Both the position numbers and the translations under genes were made by a program. A stretch of DNA of 44,772 bases from NCBI GenBank assembly GCA_021324115.1, contig JAJPJS010000004.1, forward strand, positions 1-44,772, in the 5' to 3' direction. Each line of letters opens with the position of its first letter. The first letter of the stretch is position 1. Shown here piece after piece: positions 24,306 to 33,197 of the stretch. The stretch is from Nitrososphaerota archaeon. GTDB lineage: Archaea > Thermoproteota > Nitrososphaeria > Conexivisphaerales > DTJL01. Under the pieces are notes generated by a model. The model searched no databases. It saw only the letters and a list, made by a program, of their open reading frames with translations, and was not told the origin of the DNA.

Positions 24306-25018
24306 TGAATTCAAGTAAATACAATGATAATAATGGGAAAAGTAACAGATCTTTTTATTACATCTACAAATTTAAGGTATTTTACATCTTCCTATTGAGT
24401 TATGTGATTATCAACACAATTTACATTTTAGGCTTCAGATTCTGGGGAGAGAAGGCAATTGTTGTGTTCTTAACCTCCCCTTATAATCCTCTTGAGAACT
24501 TTTCAGGAATGTATACCTCTCCCTTTGAGGGTTTGGGATTCAATTTCTTATCAGTTGTATTTTTTCTTCTCTTTGCTGAAATCTACTATCGTAAAAGCCA
24601 AGCAAACAAAGTGATTAGAATACTTCCTTTAAAACTTCTATTTCTCTGCTCAATAATTGCAAGCTACGAAACTGCTGCAATCAGATGGGTGATGTGCGGC
24701 TTTCCTTCGAGCGGTACTTCGGTAATAGGATTTAGCTTTTTAGCATACATCAGTTTCATGTTGGTTGCCAATGCAAGAAGCTCGCTATGGACAGGGAAAG
24801 TAAAAGACCATCGCACTCGCATAACAATTCGGTATTACTTGGCAGTAGTAACCGTCATCTCGATGATTGCCCTGCTATACATCGTTAAGAATGGATCAGC
24901 TTGGCTACATATAGCAGGCGGCATTTTTCTTTTGGCAAATGTTACGGTCTATCTCATGACCGGAAGGCATATCTTCAGCAATAAAGAGGCAGCGCACCAC
25001 GATACTAAGCTACATTAG
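24302..25018 (+). CDS. Six-segment membrane protein, possibly rhomboid-like
   Basis: The 238-residue protein has about six hydrophobic segments (near 25-45, 78-95, 110-126, 140-156, 178-195 and 202-219). S140 in SSGTSVIGFSF sits at the start of segment 4 and H203 in WLHIAGGIFL at the start of segment 6, the places of the Ser and His of the catalytic dyad of rhomboid proteases. The usual GxSG is GTSV here and the fit of segment 1-2 loops is loose, so a pseudoprotease or an unrelated six-pass protein remain possible. It is translationally coupled to the 55-residue gene. The N-terminal 20 residues are polar and contain no signal peptide. Confidence 0.55.
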   Translation: MMNSSKYNDNNGKSNRSFYYIYKFKVFYIFLLSYVIINTIYILGFRFWGEKAIVVFLTSPYNPLENFSGMYTSPFEGLGFNFLSVVFFLLFAEIYYRKSQANKVIRILPLKLLFLCSIIASYETAAIRWVMCGFPSSGTSVIGFSFLAYISFMLVANARSSLWTGKVKDHRTRITIRYYLAVVTVISMIALLYIVKNGSAWLHIAGGIFLLANVTVYLMTGRHIFSNKEAAHHDTKLH

Positions 25019-25458
25019 CCATAGCTGAGATGAATATCAATTCATGTCTTTTGGCAATCAATAGCAGGTTAACGATCCTAACCATTAACTTCGTCTACGT
25101 AGAGAACCTTTGATGCGCGCTCCTTTATCTCCTTAGTATGACCTCGGATAGATCGATATTCTGACAATTTTTTTATTTTTATGGACGAGCAGAGTCGGCA
25201 GGAGCAGGGACGTGAACGGATAGACGAATATTGAAATCTACCTTGACTCGCACAATAATGAGAAGATATTGCACAAAACAAGATGCTTTCCTGAACACAG
25301 GTATTTGGATCATGTAGACGACGGGTGATACAAGAGGCCTGTACCATCCGTAGAATAGAAATCAATATTGTCTGCATACTACACTGGCAAGAGGTTGCAT
25401 ATACCCTTCGTTCTCCACCTTACACTTAAATTTATAACCAACTCTTAACGATATTTAG
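25019..25458. other. Intergenic stretch with a promoter, no gene
   Basis: About 440 bases. No frame with family motifs. A TATA-like CTTAAATTTATAA lies at 25425-25437, about 28 bases before GTG 25459. Confidence 0.5.
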
Positions 25459-26310
25459 GTGTTGTATAGAACAAAGTCTGTCGAATATAGTTTAACAGTA
25501 CGACAACTTTGTATGTTTGTAATTGACAAACAAGCTACGGTCGAGAATGTTATTCGATTGCCCATAGATGATGAGGTTAAGGACTTGGTCACAGAAACAG
25601 TTGTGAAGTCTTTCGTTCGAAAGAAGAGAGCTGTCACTTACCCATTGCAGCAGAGTTCCCCCATGATTACTTTGCTTTATGCATCACAGGGTAATACTTT
25701 TTGCGAACAGGCTGAAAAAATAGCAAGACAGTACTGGGAAACACTAAGATCGCGCTCCGCACTCGTCATATTTGTTAGATTTCTCCGTACTTCTTCAGAG
25801 CACGTTGGAATATATCAATTTGGTAGTGCCGCCGTTTTTGCGTTTCTACCCCAAAGGAAAGAACTTAAAGTGATCAGGGATGCATTCAGTAAGATAGAGA
25901 AATCTGCAGTCTACCCTTCAGTTATATCCGACAAAGATGCGTTCATTTTTCAGCGGGTAAATGCCGAATACTTCAGGCGGTTTCTAGCAGTTAATTCACC
26001 ACCTACACCAGAGGAAGCACTGGAACAATCCATCAAAGAAAAAGGCATAAATTCTCTAGGCAGCCTGCTTGCTATCTGCGATGAAATCCCCGCCGCCAAG
26101 CAGGCCAAAATAAAAGTTGAAATGGGCGGAATCGTCGCAAAAATTCGTTTAGATCAAGTCAGAGAAATATTAAGCAGAAAGGAAATGAGTTACATATTGC
26201 TTAAAGTAGGTGCCGGAGCAAGTGTGAAAGTTGGTTCCACACGTCTTACTGTTGATGCAGAAGGTCTTCCAGAATTCAAAGAACTTCTGAGTCGCCTGGG
26301 TCTTGATTAA
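25459..26310 (+). CDS. Unknown protein in operon with an AlbA_2 protein
   Basis: The 283-residue product starts at GTG 25459 (leaderless, given the TATA box 28 bases upstream). No family is recognised. Residues 60-150 look like an alpha/beta domain (PMITLLYASQGNTFCEQAEK, SALVIFVRFLRTSS, AAVFAFLPQRKELKVI); the C-terminal third (AAKQAKIKVEMGG...GAGASVKVGSTRLTV) looks beta-rich. Its TAA overlaps the ATG of the AlbA_2 gene by one base, so the products are likely partners. Confidence 0.65.
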   Translation: MLYRTKSVEYSLTVRQLCMFVIDKQATVENVIRLPIDDEVKDLVTETVVKSFVRKKRAVTYPLQQSSPMITLLYASQGNTFCEQAEKIARQYWETLRSRSALVIFVRFLRTSSEHVGIYQFGSAAVFAFLPQRKELKVIRDAFSKIEKSAVYPSVISDKDAFIFQRVNAEYFRRFLAVNSPPTPEEALEQSIKEKGINSLGSLLAICDEIPAAKQAKIKVEMGGIVAKIRLDQVREILSRKEMSYILLKVGAGASVKVGSTRLTVDAEGLPEFKELLSRLGLD

Positions 26311-27521
26311 TGGATCCCTTAGCCGGATTGTTCAGTTTTATTCTGTCATATAAGGAAACGATAAGAGAGGATTTCAATTCCATTATAATGGAGAGAGGAT
26401 ATGAGAAGAATGACATGACCAAAATGGAGGAATTGTATAACTCATGTCATAATGCTGGGATCCAATTAGATTTCACAGTTTATGTAGTTGCAGAGGACGG
26501 ATCAAAATCCATACTTATTACGAATTCCGAGCTAAAGGAAGAAGGTCTTAGAGCACTATTGGATTTGACTCATGAGGATGATAGGGTCGAAATGGAAGTA
26601 ATTTTGGCTGGAATAAAAAGCCTTCAAGATATAGGGCAGAGAGCAAAGGAATTGGATAAAGTCCTTTCCAGATTCACCAAAAGTATCTGCATATCTGCTT
26701 ATATAAATAAAAGCGACATAAGTAGATTCTTAAACACACAACATCCCGTTCCAGGTTGCAATTACCATTTCTGGGTCCAGGGTAAATATATGTGGGAAAG
26801 TTTAGCGTCAGACCCTAAAGATTTCTTAAAATTTCTATGGCAAAGAGATTTTCCCATCTTCTTATTGTTAGATATGACGAAGACTTTAGTACTTAATTTC
26901 TGTATATTATCGAATGCATATCTCACGGAACCGGTTGATCAGAAAAAGCTGGAGGGTTATCATATTGTCCAATACATAGCCAAGAAAATCCTAGATCACG
27001 ATGTAGCCTTACCTTATCTTATGCGAATGACAATGTCATGCCCTGATGAGGAATCGGCTAAATATATAAGGGAAATGATGCCAAAAAGAATTGTGAAGGT
27101 AGGGTTTCCATTTACTGAAGACCAATTCTATGACTTCAAGAAAGATTGCAATCCAAGTGAGGTTGTTAAAGACATAATATCGTTTGCGAACTCCTGTGGA
27201 GGTTTACTTATTTATGGTGTAAGCGATGATGGTATAGTCTCAGGAATAAGCGTAAAGAATGTGAAGGATAGTATCACAAATGCGATAAATACTCAACTGA
27301 CACCAGGTGCACCAATCCCAAGTTATAAGATAATCGATATTCCATTGGATGATGGCAAATCGATAATAACTGTGTTGGTTTACCCGCCAAATGTAAATGA
27401 AACATATTATTTGAGGAATGGACTAAGGCCCTTCAGGCTAGGAAGCAGCACTACATACATTCCTACGGACGACGGTATACGCGAACAACGAAAAATGCTA
27501 GCCAAATCTATTTGTGAATAA
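26310..27521 (+). CDS. Protein with C-terminal AlbA_2 (Schlafen-type) domain
   Basis: The 403-residue protein carries at about 255-400 an AlbA_2 / Schlafen AAA_4-type domain: VGFPFTEDQFYDFKKD, VVKDIISFANSCGGLLIYGV, DGIVSGISVKNVKDSI, then PIPSYKIIDIPLDDGKSII and VLVYPPNVNETYYLRNG. These domains are found in transcription regulators and in prokaryotic defence proteins, usually at the N-terminus with a helix-turn-helix or effector behind; here the domain is last. The first 255 residues are mostly helical and unrecognised. It is coupled to the preceding unknown gene. The pair sits in an accessory region rich in nucleases. Confidence 0.8.
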   Translation: MDPLAGLFSFILSYKETIREDFNSIIMERGYEKNDMTKMEELYNSCHNAGIQLDFTVYVVAEDGSKSILITNSELKEEGLRALLDLTHEDDRVEMEVILAGIKSLQDIGQRAKELDKVLSRFTKSICISAYINKSDISRFLNTQHPVPGCNYHFWVQGKYMWESLASDPKDFLKFLWQRDFPIFLLLDMTKTLVLNFCILSNAYLTEPVDQKKLEGYHIVQYIAKKILDHDVALPYLMRMTMSCPDEESAKYIREMMPKRIVKVGFPFTEDQFYDFKKDCNPSEVVKDIISFANSCGGLLIYGVSDDGIVSGISVKNVKDSITNAINTQLTPGAPIPSYKIIDIPLDDGKSIITVLVYPPNVNETYYLRNGLRPFRLGSSTTYIPTDDGIREQRKMLAKSICE

Positions 27522-27639
27522 ATTCAGACACGTAATTGATACCACGGCAAATATGCATAGGCAGGGAATCGATCAAATCCCTTCTGCCATGAACGCCTCG
27601 TGACTTTAATCCGCCTAACTCTTCTGACTAACCTTAATT

Positions 27640-28122
27640 TCATTGTCTATTCAGAGCCTGCCAGAGTTCTGGTCTCTGCCAGCTTACATTAAAAATGTCC
27701 TGAGTCGTCACGACCTCAACAAGAGTCTGTCTGCTAAAATGCTCGTCCTCACTCCAGACAGGAGAATTTATCTGAAGAGCGAGAGCTATAAACTCTGTGT
27801 CATTTGGGTCGATATCTTTCATTTGTTTGTAAGCAGTGGTGTATTCTGGTCCATTCCTGTCAATAGGTACAACCTTAATGTATGAACTTATCGTGTCTGT
27901 AAAATCAGCAAGCGAAAGATTTGGTCTTTTCTTGAACCATTCATCTTTATGTTTCCAGATCTCATCGATAGCTACGTATGGAGCATAAAGGTCAAGAACG
28001 AGACTCCTTATTATCCTCCCAGCCAGTCCATGGGGATTTAGCATAAAGCTGACTAATTCTGTCGTATCTACTACGTAGCTGGTTGCTAACTTGATGCCGA
28101 TTCTTGTAAACCTGATTGACAA
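27640..28122 (-). CDS. PIN-domain toxin (VapC-like)
   Basis: The 160-residue protein is a PIN-domain RNase. D19 in SYVVDTTELVSF, the D-E pair in YVAIDEIWKH, the acidic cluster in DIDPNDTEFIALAL and the final D in VWSEDEHFSR are at the places of the metal-binding acidic residues. The preceding gene on the same strand encodes a ribbon-helix-helix antitoxin, 71 bases upstream. The start is TTG 28122, since no ATG lies before the first strand; about ten extra residues precede it compared with typical VapC. Confidence 0.85.
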   Translation of the reverse strand: MSIRFTRIGIKLATSYVVDTTELVSFMLNPHGLAGRIIRSLVLDLYAPYVAIDEIWKHKDEWFKKRPNLSLADFTDTISSYIKVVPIDRNGPEYTTAYKQMKDIDPNDTEFIALALQINSPVWSEDEHFSRQTLVEVVTTQDIFNVSWQRPELWQALNRQ

Positions 28123-28193
28123 TTGACCGAAAACTGTTACAATGACCTTATAATCATTATATCCTGTTGTATTTTAGTCTTTAAACACTCTCA

Positions 28194-28433
28194 CTAGCCA
28201 TTCGCAGCGAGTAATCTCCTTCTTGTCTCTATAACTCTCCTTGCAGCTTCTTCGTCCGTTATTCCCGGTTCTTCCAGCTCACGAAGTAGTTTCTCAGCCT
28301 GAAGGTGTTTTTCGAACGCTTTCGTTGCTACTCTGCTCCAGTTCACCTCTGGATGCTTTCTCATTTCTATGAGCAATTCCTCGGGTAGAGTTATGTTGAA
28401 GTGTACCATCTTTTTCCTCTCTTCTGCCAGCAT
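28194..28433 (-). CDS. Ribbon-helix-helix antitoxin (VapB-like)
   Basis: The 79-residue product has an RHH DNA-binding fold: strand VHFNITLPEEL, then helices IEMRKHPEVNWSRVATKAFEKHL, followed by a charged helical tail that would grip the toxin. ATG 28433 is 17 bases from the predicted transcript start. An internal ATG at 28409 is an alternative. It lies upstream of the PIN toxin in the same direction. A perfect inverted repeat before the gene is the likely site of autorepression. Confidence 0.82.
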   Translation of the reverse strand: MLAEERKKMVHFNITLPEELLIEMRKHPEVNWSRVATKAFEKHLQAEKLLRELEEPGITDEEAARRVIETRRRLLAANG

Positions 28434-28446
28434 ATCACATTACACC

Positions 28447-28462
28447 TACGTATTAGTACGTA
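28447..28462. promoter_or_regulatory. Operator of the VapBC-like operon
   Basis: TACGTA-TTAG-TACGTA: two copies of a 6-base palindrome separated by 4 bases, forming a larger dyad. It lies between the TATA box and the antitoxin start, over the expected transcription start. RHH antitoxins commonly bind such pairs as a dimer of dimers. Confidence 0.65.
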
Positions 28463-28470
28463 TCAATATG

Positions 28471-28479
28471 TATATAAAC
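28471..28479 (-). promoter_or_regulatory. TATA box of the VapBC-like operon
   Basis: On the minus strand GTTTATATA lies about 25 bases upstream of the operator's centre and 40 bases before ATG 28433. Confidence 0.55.
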
Positions 28480-28624
28480 TATTTGGCATCAAAGTATGGA
28501 TCATTGAATTAACCCTGAGGCTTCTTCGAAATCATATTGACACAGGTTGTCTGACCAATCAAAACCAGCCTTCTCATCTTGGTTCGCCTGTTTGAGACGT
28601 TGACTCAAAATGACGTGTATAGTC

Positions 28625-29113
28625 CTAATCAAGAAGCATTATGGAAAGTATCCCCTTGTTTTCTCTCATCAACCTCCATTTCTCAAGCATTCTTCTGTAG
28701 TTTGCACCAAGCCTTTCAGGAGGAGTTCCCCGCCAGATAAAGGACGAGAATTCGAAGCCATCTACCAGAGGTTCGCCCTGCACTTCAGGTGCTGCTACAG
28801 CTATTGCTACATCTGAACGGCTCCTGAAGGCTATAGGAAAGACACCAACGAGGTATGCCTTCTTGGTTTGAAGGCCGTATTCTGATGATATCCTGTGAAT
28901 GCAGTCTGCAAGACCTTCACCAAAGAGAATTCTGCCACCGATGAAGGCCCAGACGTTTCTGTACGGAGCTATCCTTCTGTATCCATAGAGTATTTTGTTA
29001 TCTCTTTCGAATATGATGTCCAGTGTTGCAATCGGTAGACGGAGCTTTACCTTGTTCCAAAGGTCTTCTTCGAGCCAATTTTTCTGCTGAAATTTCTTTG
29101 CCTCTTCTGTCAA
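28625..29113 (-). CDS. Nudix hydrolase (GDP-mannose mannosyl hydrolase-like)
   Basis: The 162-residue protein contains a Nudix-like box GGRILFGEGLADCIHRIS followed by SEYGL. Compared with the G-x5-E-x7-REUxEExGU consensus, one residue is missing and the REUxEE core is reduced to RISSE, which recalls GDP-mannose mannosyl hydrolase (Gmm), whose box is also altered. YRRIAPYRNVWAFIGGR before the box and FIWRGTPPERLGANYRR near the end agree with the Gmm group. Its place at the edge of a glycan gene cluster fits control of nucleotide-sugar pools. The start is TTG 29113. Whether it still hydrolyses substrate is unclear. Confidence 0.78.
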   Translation of the reverse strand: MTEEAKKFQQKNWLEEDLWNKVKLRLPIATLDIIFERDNKILYGYRRIAPYRNVWAFIGGRILFGEGLADCIHRISSEYGLQTKKAYLVGVFPIAFRSRSDVAIAVAAPEVQGEPLVDGFEFSSFIWRGTPPERLGANYRRMLEKWRLMRENKGILSIMLLD

Positions 29114-29698
29114 CCATTCATTGCAACACTTTTATGTTCAAATTAATCGTAAGATAAGCTAGTAAGGTCTGTTGTAAGTATCCACTACCAGCTTCTTACC
29201 ATCGGAGGATAGCTTCTTTTATGCATGGAACCATTATACCTGTTAAGAACTTCGTTAACCACGCTCAAGCTCACCCCCGCCTCCTTTACTACAATTTCAA
29301 TTAGAGCCTTCAAATCAAACAAAAGGTGCAGGATGTGGTTCAACTTACCATGCCTAAATTAAGTTTCCTCATTTCTTAGATGACCTAGCCAGAGCTGCGG
29401 CGAGGGATTCTGTTGCTATCCTCTCACGTAGACTGAAGTGGGCACCTGATCTTCACATCTTCATATTTTGATATAACCAGTAACCCCTTCAGGACCGTCA
29501 TTAATTCTTGCGATATTTGTTGCGAAGGAATTCCAGACTTCATGTCTAGGAGGGGATTAAAAAGATGCAGAGAAAAAGTAGACCGAACATGACGGAAGCA
29601 TACCGATATTATTGGCGAATATATCCGTAAGTTCATGAGACTGGGTTCTTTCTATCATATTGCACTTTGCAGCAGCTTATCAAAACATAAATTCTTGG
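29114..29698. other. Fragmented sequence without an intact gene
   Basis: Short frames that look like decayed coding sequence lie on both strands. On the minus strand near 29188-29340 a frame reads LLFDLKALIEIVVKEAG and ends KRSYPPMVRSW. On the plus strand near 29355-29460 a frame reads DDLARAAARDSVAILSRRLK. Neither is recognisable. The stretch separates the defence-like region from the glycan cluster. Confidence 0.4.
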
Positions 29699-30601
29699 CT
29701 AATGCGAGGTTTCTTTGTTGTGGGCCTTTATCAAGCCCAAGGGCTGTGTACCTGTGCACTCTACAGTAAACCCAACACGTGAGAGCAAGCTTGGAAGATC
29801 TGCCGGTCCATCGTGATACTCCAAGATGATTTCACCAATCCTACTGAATGTTTCTTCCTTTGTATTTCTGAGAACAGAAAACTCACAACCCTCACAGTCC
29901 ATCTTAAGCAGGTCTATTCTGGGAAGGTCATATCTCTCTATCAGAGATTCTAGGGTGGTTGTTTCAACTTGGATCCTGTTACTTTGTGCAAAATCTATAA
30001 CTTTTGACAGACCCTCTGTTGGATTCAATGTGGACATGTTTGGCGACTCGTTAGGTATCAGAAATTCGGTGATGCCATTTGATGCAGATAATGCTGCATT
30101 GAGCAGAACTATCTTTTGCTGTAAGTCATTCATGCGTATATTCTCTTGAGCGAGTTGGTAGGATTCAGGGTCTGGCTCTAGCGCCAAAACCTTTAACGCG
30201 CCTCGAGTTGCAAAATATATTGCAGAATCTGAGTTTGATGCACCTACATCTATAACATATTCCCTTGATTCTAAGCCATAAATTTTGTCCTCAAATATCT
30301 CTTTTATATGCCCCAAGTCCCAGCCTTTTTTGTACCTACATTTTAAGTACACGTCTTTTTTCAAAATTATATAATCATTCATCTGTTCTACGATCTTCCA
30401 TCCATGATCCAGAAGAATGAGCAATTCGTAAAGCTTCCCTGGCTTTATTCTTAATATTGCCCCTGACTTTGACTTAAAGAAGACATAACCTTTTGTTCTT
30501 GCAATCATGGAAGCTAAAATCAACCTGAATGGACTCTTGGATTGCTTGAATAATAGCGATACGTAATTCAGCCCAAGTCGAACAAACTGTTTCAGATTCA
30601 A
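29699..30601 (-). CDS. FkbM-family methyltransferase
   Basis: The 300-residue protein has the SAM-binding motif YVIDVGASNSDSAIYFA near residue 118 and an acidic loop LALEPDPESY, followed by the FkbM signature LLKMDCEGCEFSVLRNT (about 225-241). FkbM proteins O-methylate sugars and polyketides and are frequent in surface-glycan clusters. The first 95 residues are an N-terminal extension of unknown role. TTG 30601 is the start. It lies 28 bases downstream of rfbA in the same direction, so it likely shares the transcript. Confidence 0.9.
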   Translation of the reverse strand: MNLKQFVRLGLNYVSLLFKQSKSPFRLILASMIARTKGYVFFKSKSGAILRIKPGKLYELLILLDHGWKIVEQMNDYIILKKDVYLKCRYKKGWDLGHIKEIFEDKIYGLESREYVIDVGASNSDSAIYFATRGALKVLALEPDPESYQLAQENIRMNDLQQKIVLLNAALSASNGITEFLIPNESPNMSTLNPTEGLSKVIDFAQSNRIQVETTTLESLIERYDLPRIDLLKMDCEGCEFSVLRNTKEETFSRIGEIILEYHDGPADLPSLLSRVGFTVECTGTQPLGLIKAHNKETSH

Positions 30602-30629
30602 ACTAAATCCCTACGAAAATTTTTTGTAT

Positions 30630-31697
30630 TCAAACTTCTACCTCTGAATAGTCGCTTATATGCAACTTTAGAGTCTTTCTTGCGGTTGAATTGTTTGATT
30701 TGATCTTTGCATTTCTTCCAACTAGGCTATCTTCCAGATTCAAAATTTCTTCTATCGATGTGTTGTCCATTATTATGCTGTATTCTATAGAGCTCTTTTT
30801 TATATTGCAGGAATCGCCTATGCTTGTATAGGGTCCTATGTGAGAATCTATTACCCTTGTATTTCTTCCGATTATTGCAGGACCCCTTACAGTGCTATTT
30901 TCTACAATTGTCCCTTCTGCTATACTTACCCTTCCTTCTATTCTTGAATTCAACGCCTTTCCATCTATCTTACTCTCTATCCTCTCGTCAAGGATTGTGG
31001 CGTTTAAAGCTAGAATATCATTCTTCTTTCCAGTATCAGCCCACCAGCCATCGACAAATGAATAGCCTACCTTATACCCATCATCTATCATCAGCTGTAT
31101 TGCATCTGTAATCTCTAACTCATTCCTCCGGCTTGGTTTCAACTTACCAACAATCTTAAAGAATGATGGGCTGAAGAAGTAGACACCAACTACAGCATAG
31201 TTGGATATGTGTTCCTTTGGCTTTTCGACAAGCTTTACTAGTTTACCATTGCCATCAAGCTTCGCAACGCCAAAGCGCTGAGGCTCATCGACCTCCTTCA
31301 GCAGTATCATCGAGTCCAGCCTCTCATTCGTAAATAATGATGCATATTTTGCAATACCATATTGAAAGATGTTATCGCCTAGGTAAACTACAAAGTCATC
31401 TTCACCAACAAATTCTTTGCAGAGGCTTACTGCATGGGCTATACCTAGAGCCTTACCCTGATTGATGTATGTTATTTTTACCCCAAACCTTGAACCATCA
31501 CCGTAGTATTCTCTTACAAGCTCGGGAAATGTTTCACCCAGTATTATAGCTATGTCTTTGATGCCCAATGATATAAGATCCTCAAGAACGTACTGGGATA
31601 CAGGTTTGTTCGCTATAGGTATAAGCTGCTTTGGACCTGCATATGTTAATGGCCTGAGCCTTGTCCCCTGGCCTCCGTGCAGTATTACGCCTTTCAA
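30630..31697 (-). CDS. rfbA: Glucose-1-phosphate thymidylyltransferase (long form)
   Basis: The 355-residue enzyme makes dTDP-glucose from dTTP and glucose 1-phosphate, the first step to dTDP-L-rhamnose. It starts MKGVILHGGQGTRLRPLTYAGPKQL..., a nucleotidyltransferase signature (residues 7-25), and has VVYLGDNIFQYG and EKPKEHISNYAVVGVYFF. Residues about 240-355 carry hexapeptide repeats (IEGRVSIAEGTIVENSTVRG), giving a left-handed beta-helix as in the long archaeal and actinobacterial RfbA forms. It is the last of four rhamnose genes. The start is TTG 31697; 29 bases separate it from rfbC. Confidence 0.95.
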   Translation of the reverse strand: MKGVILHGGQGTRLRPLTYAGPKQLIPIANKPVSQYVLEDLISLGIKDIAIILGETFPELVREYYGDGSRFGVKITYINQGKALGIAHAVSLCKEFVGEDDFVVYLGDNIFQYGIAKYASLFTNERLDSMILLKEVDEPQRFGVAKLDGNGKLVKLVEKPKEHISNYAVVGVYFFSPSFFKIVGKLKPSRRNELEITDAIQLMIDDGYKVGYSFVDGWWADTGKKNDILALNATILDERIESKIDGKALNSRIEGRVSIAEGTIVENSTVRGPAIIGRNTRVIDSHIGPYTSIGDSCNIKKSSIEYSIIMDNTSIEEILNLEDSLVGRNAKIKSNNSTARKTLKLHISDYSEVEV

Positions 31698-31726
31698 GCT
31701 ACATTTACCACTCTATCAACTATATC

Positions 31727-32296
31727 TTAAACATGCTTGAGAGGTGATTGATGATTATTCTTTAGCTCTCGAAGGGTAGGCCATTTTTTATCCTTTTCTG
31801 AAAGCAGAGGATTATCGATAGGCCATCTGATTCCAAGCTCTGGATCATTCCATATTATTCCCCCTTCATGGCTTGGTGCATATGAATTGTCAACCGCGTA
31901 TTCCACCTCAACCAGGTCGCTCAGAGCAAGGAAGCCATGAGCAAAGCCCCTCGGCACATAAAGCATGTACCTGTTTGATTCTGATAGATTGATTGAATAG
32001 TATTTTCCATAGGTCTTTGACCCTGCCCTTATATCTACAGCCACATCAAGTATCTCTCCTCTTAAACATCGAACAAGCTTCGCCTGCTCGTGAGGATTGC
32101 GTTGAAAATGCAAACCTCTAAGCACTCCCTTTGAAGATCTGCTGTGATTTATCTGAATTATATCCATCTTGATTCTTGCTTCTTCAAAGTCCTTTTTTGT
32201 AAATGTCTCCATGAAGAAACCTCTTTCATCTCCAAACAGCCTGGGCTTGACAATAAACAATCCATTCAGCGTAGTCTTCTCAAATGCAAAAGGCAT
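31727..32296 (-). CDS. rfbC: dTDP-4-dehydrorhamnose 3,5-epimerase
   Basis: The 189-residue cupin-fold enzyme epimerises C3 and C5 of dTDP-4-keto-6-deoxyglucose. Family markers are RLFGDERGFFMETF, the catalytic histidine in VLRGLHFQ, KLVRCLRGEILDVAVDIR, YVPRGFAHGFLALSD and the C-terminal GGIIWNDPELGIRWP. Length is typical (180-190). ATG 32296 lies 4 bases after rfbD, so the genes are coupled. Confidence 0.96.
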   Translation of the reverse strand: MPFAFEKTTLNGLFIVKPRLFGDERGFFMETFTKKDFEEARIKMDIIQINHSRSSKGVLRGLHFQRNPHEQAKLVRCLRGEILDVAVDIRAGSKTYGKYYSINLSESNRYMLYVPRGFAHGFLALSDLVEVEYAVDNSYAPSHEGGIIWNDPELGIRWPIDNPLLSEKDKKWPTLRELKNNHQSPLKHV

Positions 32297-32300
32297 AATC

Positions 32301-33191
32301 TTACCCTCTCTTCGGAGTGTTTAGTTCTTCTTTCAACCTGTATAATGAATCTTTAATTGATGCAGGTTTTCTCATAAGAATACTGCTTGCTTTTGTCACA
32401 TCAAGTGAGCTGTCCCTTGGCCTAGGGGCATACCAGTTCATTTTGCTCATGTCGACTGGATTGATAAGGGAGGGATTCAAAGACCATGTCTTGCAAATTT
32501 CAAGTGCAAATTCAAGCCTGCTCACCCTACTTGCACCTGAAAGATGCAAAATGCCTTTAACTCTTCTTTCAAGGCATTCCATTATCATCTCTGCTAGGTT
32601 TGTATTAAGCGTTGGAGAAACAAACTGGTTCATAGCAACATTTACTGTTTTGCCTGAGCTCAATGAATCTAGAAGCCATAGTGCAAAGTTAACTTTTCCC
32701 GAAGAAGGAGTGGACCCATAGATAACGCTTGTCCTTGCTATAAGATAATCTGATAGAAGCTCCTTGATAGACTGCTCTCCCATTAGCTTGGTATGGCCGT
32801 AGAAATTTATTGGTCTTGGGATATCTTCTTCGTTGTACATTCCCTTTTCTCCATCGAATACATAATCAGTGCTGATATAGACAAGGAATGCTCCCAAGTC
32901 TTTGGCTGACTTTGCGATTGTTGTTGTTGCGTCATAGTTAATTGCTTTAGCTAGGGTATGATCCCTTTCACATCTATCTACATCTGTTAGAGCAGTTGTA
33001 TGGACGATTGCATCTGGCTTTATCTTTCTCAGTATCTCCGTAACCTGATTCTTATCCCTTAAGTCTAGACGAACCGGAATCCCTGTTGATGGGGCATGTT
33101 CATTGTAAAGAGAATAGACTTCGTGCCCTTTTACCATTGCCAAAAGAGCCGAACCAAGAAGACCTCCTGCGCCTGTAATTACTAACTTCAA
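32301..33191 (-). CDS. rfbD: dTDP-4-dehydrorhamnose reductase
   Basis: The 296-residue short-chain dehydrogenase reduces the 4-keto group in the last step to dTDP-L-rhamnose. It has VITGAGGLLGSAL (dinucleotide loop), DAIVHTTALTDVDRCE, YISTDYVFDGEKG and the catalytic Y-x-x-x-K in FYGHTKLMGE. TTG 33191 starts 6 bases after rfbB. The order of motifs and the length agree with RfbD. Confidence 0.95.
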   Translation of the reverse strand: MKLVITGAGGLLGSALLAMVKGHEVYSLYNEHAPSTGIPVRLDLRDKNQVTEILRKIKPDAIVHTTALTDVDRCERDHTLAKAINYDATTTIAKSAKDLGAFLVYISTDYVFDGEKGMYNEEDIPRPINFYGHTKLMGEQSIKELLSDYLIARTSVIYGSTPSSGKVNFALWLLDSLSSGKTVNVAMNQFVSPTLNTNLAEMIMECLERRVKGILHLSGASRVSRLEFALEICKTWSLNPSLINPVDMSKMNWYAPRPRDSSLDVTKASSILMRKPASIKDSLYRLKEELNTPKRG

Positions 33192-33197
33192 TCCAGC

